Shown here: positions 7,453 to 10,118 of the stretch, in pieces
Position numbering within the stretch: position 1 is the first letter of the stretch
How the letters are laid out: every line of letters begins with the position of its first letter
From: an uncultured Pirellulaceae bacterium
GTDB lineage: Bacteria; Planctomycetota; Planctomycetia; Pirellulales; Pirellulaceae
Assembly: GCA_947258905.1 (NCBI GenBank)
Contig: CAMYKF010000168.1
Location: 1 to 10,118, forward strand
Direction: 5' to 3'
DNA length: 10,118 nt
Made by a program: the position numbers and the translations under genes
Notes under the pieces: generated by a model
Told to the model about the DNA's origin: nothing
The model's input: the letters and a program-made list of their open reading frames with translations, nothing else
The model's database searches: none

Positions 7453-7779
7453 CTAGCCCTGACTCATAAACAATCCCAACAGGATAGCTGCGAACGCGGC
7501 CCCTTCGACCAGTGCGGCCGCGATAATCATGGTCGTGTTGATCTGACCGGCCATTTCCGGCTGGCGGGCGATACTCTCACAGGCCGTACCACCAATGCGA
7601 CCAATACCGATACCGGCTCCGATCACGGCCAGACCGGCCCCCACGGCTTTCAAACCGGGAACGGCGGTGACTTCATTCTGTGCCAGGACGGCGCCTTCGG
7701 TCGGTGCCTGGGCATCGGCGCTCAGGCAAAACATAAACGACCCCAGCACGACGAGGACCAACGGAACGACTTTGAACAT
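7453..7779 (-). CDS. atpE: Fo ATP synthase subunit c with N-terminal signal-like extension
   Basis: Subunit c forms the membrane rotor ring. The protein has 108 residues, against 75-90 for most bacterial c subunits. Residues 1-23 look like a signal peptide (MFK, hydrophobic core, then ADA before Q24). The mature part has two helices: the first with the Gly-rich GAGLAVIGAGIGIG packing motif (47-60), the polar loop ARQPE (71-75), and the second with the ion-carrying carboxylate E92 in ALVEGAAF. The position of the sodium-ligand Gln of Ilyobacter/Propionigenium is Ile59, and E92 is followed by Gly rather than Ser or Thr, so coupling to protons is likely. GGAG lies 9 nt before the ATG in an AT-rich leader, as is common for this highly expressed gene. 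Confidence 0.95.
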   Translation of the reverse strand: MFKVVPLVLVVLGSFMFCLSADAQAPTEGAVLAQNEVTAVPGLKAVGAGLAVIGAGIGIGRIGGTACESIARQPEMAGQINTTMIIAAALVEGAAFAAILLGLFMSQG

Positions 7780-7859
7780 TTAATTAATCTCCAGCGTTAG
7801 GTTGAAGTTCACAATCAGCTTTGTGTATTAGTCTGAGTATTTCCTGGCTCCACAATTCC

Positions 7860-9050
7860 CTAGTGCGGGTGGATGGCGGCGCCGATAAACAAGGCTGTCA
7901 AAAATGCAAAAACATAGGCCTGAATGAAGGCCACCAGAATCTCCAGCAGGCTTAGCGCCACCGACGCTCCGATCGCACCCGGTGCCACCAGCCAGTTAAT
8001 GGCCAGCCCCCATGCCGCACCAATAAAACCCACCAGCACGGCCAGCACCATATGGCCCGAAAACATGTTGGCAAACAAACGCACAGCCAACACCATGTGC
8101 TTGACGAACAATCCAAACACCTCAATGGCCCAGATACCCGCCACAATCGGGATCTTCATCAAGGGGTTCAAGTCAAGATGCGGTGCCTGGGCCTTCCAGA
8201 ATCCGACAATGCCCAGTTTTTTCATTCCGGTAAACAACACGACGGCAAACACCACGAGAGCATAGGCGGCCGTGACACTGATGCTGCTGGTAGGCGTGCC
8301 CAACATGGGAATCATGCCCATCAGATTCAAGGTCAGAATGAAAAAGAAGGTCGTCCAGATCAACGGTAAAAAGTATTTGTAGTCGTGAGAGCCGATCGCC
8401 GGCTTGGCCATCTGGTCGCGCACATACACCACCATGACCTCCAGCAAGTTCCACAACCGGCCACGCGGCGGCCCGCCGGACTGGATTCTCTGGCCCAGCC
8501 AGAAAAAGGCCCCGAACAACAACGCCGCCGCCACCAGTTGCAACACGACAAACTTGGAAGGCTGGAACGTAATCGGGCCCACAAACTCACCGGCCTCTCC
8601 CTCGGGCTGGGCCATCAGCGGATTCTCTTCAGTCCACGGCGAGATCCACGGGATGTACAGCTTCTTGGCCTTGTCTTCGGCGTTGAAACGAAATGAGATG
8701 AATTCGAAGTAATACTGGTCCGAGTTGTGATTGATCAGGTGATCGCGGCCAAGGAAATAATCCATGTTGCTCTGGTCCGCGTGGCCGTCGCCATGGGCTT
8801 CCTCGCCGTGCTCTTCCTCGCCGTGGGCTTCCTCGGCGTGCTCTTCCTCGCCCGGTTCCTGCGCGGCAGTATCCTCGTGCCCGGATTCTGCGGTCGACTC
8901 CTGCGGCGGTTCCTGCCAGCTGGCGGCATGGGCCGGAGCGGCCATACTGAAAGCAAACATCAACCAGACGGCCAGCGCGCCACAGCGAACGGGACCGAGG
9001 CCTGGTGCCGGTTGCCACATGTCAAGTCGCGCGAAAACAGAATTCAGCAT
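7860..9050 (-). CDS. atpB: Fo ATP synthase subunit a with His/Glu-rich N-terminal extension
   Basis: Subunit a provides the proton half-channels beside the c-ring. With the ATG at 9050, behind AGGAA, it has 396 residues, far more than E. coli (271). A start at 9095 is possible but would overlap atpI. Residues 22-42 look like a signal peptide ending APAHA-A. Residues 56-95 are rich in His, Glu and Gly. The membrane core runs from about 167 to 393. The essential Arg is R324 in VRLFANMF. The two E. coli half-channel residues E219 and H245 appear swapped, as H333 and E370; such a swap is known in mitochondrial subunit a. Q377 matches E. coli Q252. A periplasmic N-terminus agrees with a signal peptide and with known topology. 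Confidence 0.94.
   Translation of the reverse strand: MLNSVFARLDMWQPAPGLGPVRCGALAVWLMFAFSMAAPAHAASWQEPPQESTAESGHEDTAAQEPGEEEHAEEAHGEEEHGEEAHGDGHADQSNMDYFLGRDHLINHNSDQYYFEFISFRFNAEDKAKKLYIPWISPWTEENPLMAQPEGEAGEFVGPITFQPSKFVVLQLVAAALLFGAFFWLGQRIQSGGPPRGRLWNLLEVMVVYVRDQMAKPAIGSHDYKYFLPLIWTTFFFILTLNLMGMIPMLGTPTSSISVTAAYALVVFAVVLFTGMKKLGIVGFWKAQAPHLDLNPLMKIPIVAGIWAIEVFGLFVKHMVLAVRLFANMFSGHMVLAVLVGFIGAAWGLAINWLVAPGAIGASVALSLLEILVAFIQAYVFAFLTALFIGAAIHPH
8791..8850. repeat. atpB: Two tandem 30-bp units within atpB
   Basis: The units at 8791-8820 and 8821-8850 are identical at 28 of 30 positions. They encode the decapeptides EEEHAEEAHG and EEEHGEEAHG in the extension of subunit a. The length keeps the reading frame, so copy number could vary between strains without breaking the gene. 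Confidence 0.85.
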
Positions 9051-9060
9051 GATGTTCCTG

Positions 9061-9519
9061 TTATGAATCTCCATTAGCAGGCTGTCCCAGCACACCCGGA
9101 GCCTGCGGATACAGTTGTTTAATGCGTCGCAGCTGGAGTTTCAGATCGGTCAGCAAGCCAACAAGGTAAAACAAAACCACAAAGTAGACCATGCCCTGCG
9201 CAAACAGCTCCGGCAGAACCGCCCGGCAGATGAACAACAGGATGACCGGCAGGGCGATGCGAGCGGCCGACGCCGTATACAGGCGAATCAGCCGAAAATG
9301 ATCCCCCGCGGGATAGACACTGAGATAAGTCGCTGCGACCGCCGCCACACAGCAAATCACCGAGGCAATTAATGCCGCCAAACCCGTTGAAGCGTCCCAC
9401 ACGATACTGACTGACAAAGCCACGACGGCAGTCGTTACCGCAAAGACGCCCAGCAGACGCCACACCATTTCGGTAGCGCCGAGCGTTTTGTCGTGCGGGT
9501 TTTGGCTGCCGGTGTTCAT
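9061..9519 (-). CDS. atpI: AtpI-like membrane protein of the ATP synthase operon
   Basis: AtpI proteins are small membrane proteins that help c-ring assembly and, in some bacteria, Mg2+ supply. With the ATG at 9519 this one has 152 residues and four hydrophobic segments (about 20-41, 45-68, 80-99 and 106-124), a length and pattern typical of the family. The last ends in a basic stretch (LKLQLRRIKQ). The start is uncertain: no site has a good SD. ATG 9579 and TTG 9615 (which would touch the upstream stop) are alternatives that add 20 or 32 residues with no membrane segment. The call rests on position before atpB and membrane pattern more than on residue identity. Confidence 0.75.
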   Translation of the reverse strand: MNTGSQNPHDKTLGATEMVWRLLGVFAVTTAVVALSVSIVWDASTGLAALIASVICCVAAVAATYLSVYPAGDHFRLIRLYTASAARIALPVILLFICRAVLPELFAQGMVYFVVLFYLVGLLTDLKLQLRRIKQLYPQAPGVLGQPANGDS

Positions 9520-9611
9520 TGCATACTGATAGGGTCGTTGGGCCTGAACGATAACCAAACAGCAGCGGCGCTGCATCATTCGATTCGACTTGGCCAGCTC
9601 AACTGTGGCGC

Positions 9612-9899
9612 TCAATCCCCGTCGCTGGAAGCGGACGTGGATTGGTCACGTTGCGTTGACGAGCCGGTCACCGGCGGCTGGCGGTTGACCAGTTGAACCA
9701 GCTGCCAAATGCCTCCACTCATCCCCAGCACCAACCCCACCATGGCAAACAACGGAATCGTACCGAGATACTGATCCAGCCAGTAACCCAGCAAGATGGG
9801 AAGCACCATCATAAAGGCGACCGTCGTGATCTCCGTCGCTTTCGAAATGGCCTTGGCTGCTGGAGAACGGTCGTCTCGCGAGGGGTCCGGGTCGCTCAC
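9612..9899 (-). CDS. atpZ: AtpZ-like two-helix membrane protein
   Basis: This is a 95-residue protein with two membrane helices (about 22-40 and 49-69). Its pattern KATEITTVAFMMVLPILLGY, WLD, LGT-P and VGLVLGMSGGIWQL is that of the AtpZ/gca1 family, found ahead of atpI in many operons and linked with AtpI in c-ring assembly or Mg2+/Ca2+ transport. The GTG at 9899 is preceded by AAGGGG at 6-nt spacing. A TTG at 9941 would add 14 residues without an SD and would begin almost at the predicted transcription start, so GTG is preferred. The C-terminus is Ser-, Thr- and Asp-rich, without clear structure. It is the first gene of the operon. Confidence 0.78.
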   Translation of the reverse strand: MSDPDPSRDDRSPAAKAISKATEITTVAFMMVLPILLGYWLDQYLGTIPLFAMVGLVLGMSGGIWQLVQLVNRQPPVTGSSTQRDQSTSASSDGD

Positions 9900-9952
9900 A
9901 ACATACCCCTTGAGAGATGAACCTGACCAACCGACAGTCAATCGTCGCGATC

Positions 9953-9981
9953 AATCTAACGGTGCTGATTTTTGTGGTCAA
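9953..9981 (-). promoter_or_regulatory. Sigma70-like promoter of the atp operon
   Basis: On the minus strand, TTGACC (9981-9976, 5 of 6 matching TTGACA) is followed after exactly 17 nt by TAGATT (9958-9953, 4 of 6 matching TATAAT). Transcription would begin near 9946, leaving a leader of about 47 nt before the GTG of the atpZ-like gene. No better match is seen in the region upstream of the operon. Confidence 0.55.
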
Positions 9982-10118
9982 CCGACTTCGGGAAAATTTT
10001 CACAAAGTTTTTTGCGGACGCAAACCACTACGCTCCACCGAGTTACGGAGTAGGTCACCAGGCGTGTTTTGGGCTTTCTGGCGTGCGCTGGCCACGTCGA
10101 TCGAGGGTCCTGAAACTG
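9982..10118. other. Right edge, no gene recognised
   Basis: This end holds no start codon with a convincing frame. A 46-codon minus-strand frame is open to the window edge and stops near 9978; it could be the tail of an upstream gene but resembles nothing I know. An imperfect inverted repeat lies at 10028-10053 (CTA/CTCC pairing with GGAG/TAG). Confidence 0.4.

Noticed and set aside
7453..7779. Sodium-driven c-ring
   Set aside because: The sodium-ligand Gln position is Ile59 and the carboxylate E92 is followed by Gly, so the known sodium-binding set is missing.
9900..9941. Longer atpZ start at TTG 9941
   Set aside because: It has no SD and begins about 5 nt from the predicted transcription start; GTG 9899 has AAGGGG at good spacing.

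Overview
The window carries a complete F1Fo ATP synthase operon on the minus strand (right to left: atpZ-like, atpI, atpB, atpE, atpF, atpH, atpA, atpG, atpD, atpC). Beyond its 3' end, two plus-strand genes converge on it. The gene content, moderately high GC, frequent lack of strong Shine-Dalgarno (SD) sites, a CsrA-receiver fusion and small palindromes in the spacers suggest a planctomycete of the Pirellulaceae type (Rhodopirellula/Blastopirellula relatives). That assignment is inference from the general look of the proteins; no 16S rRNA is present.

Left part (1-1718). A 193-residue protein (30-611) joins an ASCH/PUA-like domain to a C-terminal winged-helix-like domain, and its start codon lies in the second of two 20-bp tandem units. 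A 289-nt spacer follows, holding a perfect 9-bp inverted repeat and, nearer the next gene, six ANGGA (CsrA-type) motifs. The gene at 901-1692 encodes an unusual three-part regulator: an N-terminal CsrA RNA-binding domain, a central helical segment with a histidine-kinase-like H-box, and a C-terminal receiver domain with all phosphorylation residues. It ends 26 nt from the end of atpC, and two short stem-loops fill that gap.

Right part (1719-9981). The operon has a good sigma70-like promoter (9953-9981) ahead of a GTG-started AtpZ-like gene. AtpZ and AtpI are assembly or accessory membrane proteins. AtpB, AtpE and AtpF form Fo (a, c, b); AtpH, A, G, D and C form F1 with its stalk (delta, alpha, gamma, beta, epsilon). 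The c subunit lacks the sodium-ligand glutamine, so the enzyme is probably proton-coupled. Three departures stand out. Subunit c has a signal-peptide-like N-terminal extension. Subunit a has a signal peptide followed by a His/Glu-rich extension with a duplicated 30-bp unit. atpA is broken by what looks like an exact 52-nt deletion after codon 271; restoring it would give 512 residues, the normal length. An assembly or sequencing error is the likeliest cause, since every other subunit is intact.

The operon spacers hold structured sequence: a 12-bp-arm hairpin just after atpE, four tandem heptamers between atpA and atpG, and a GUGA-loop hairpin plus a duplicated motif between atpG and atpD. I saw no tRNA, rRNA, CRISPR array or insertion sequence. 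Nothing recognisable is coded in the last ~135 nt at the right edge.
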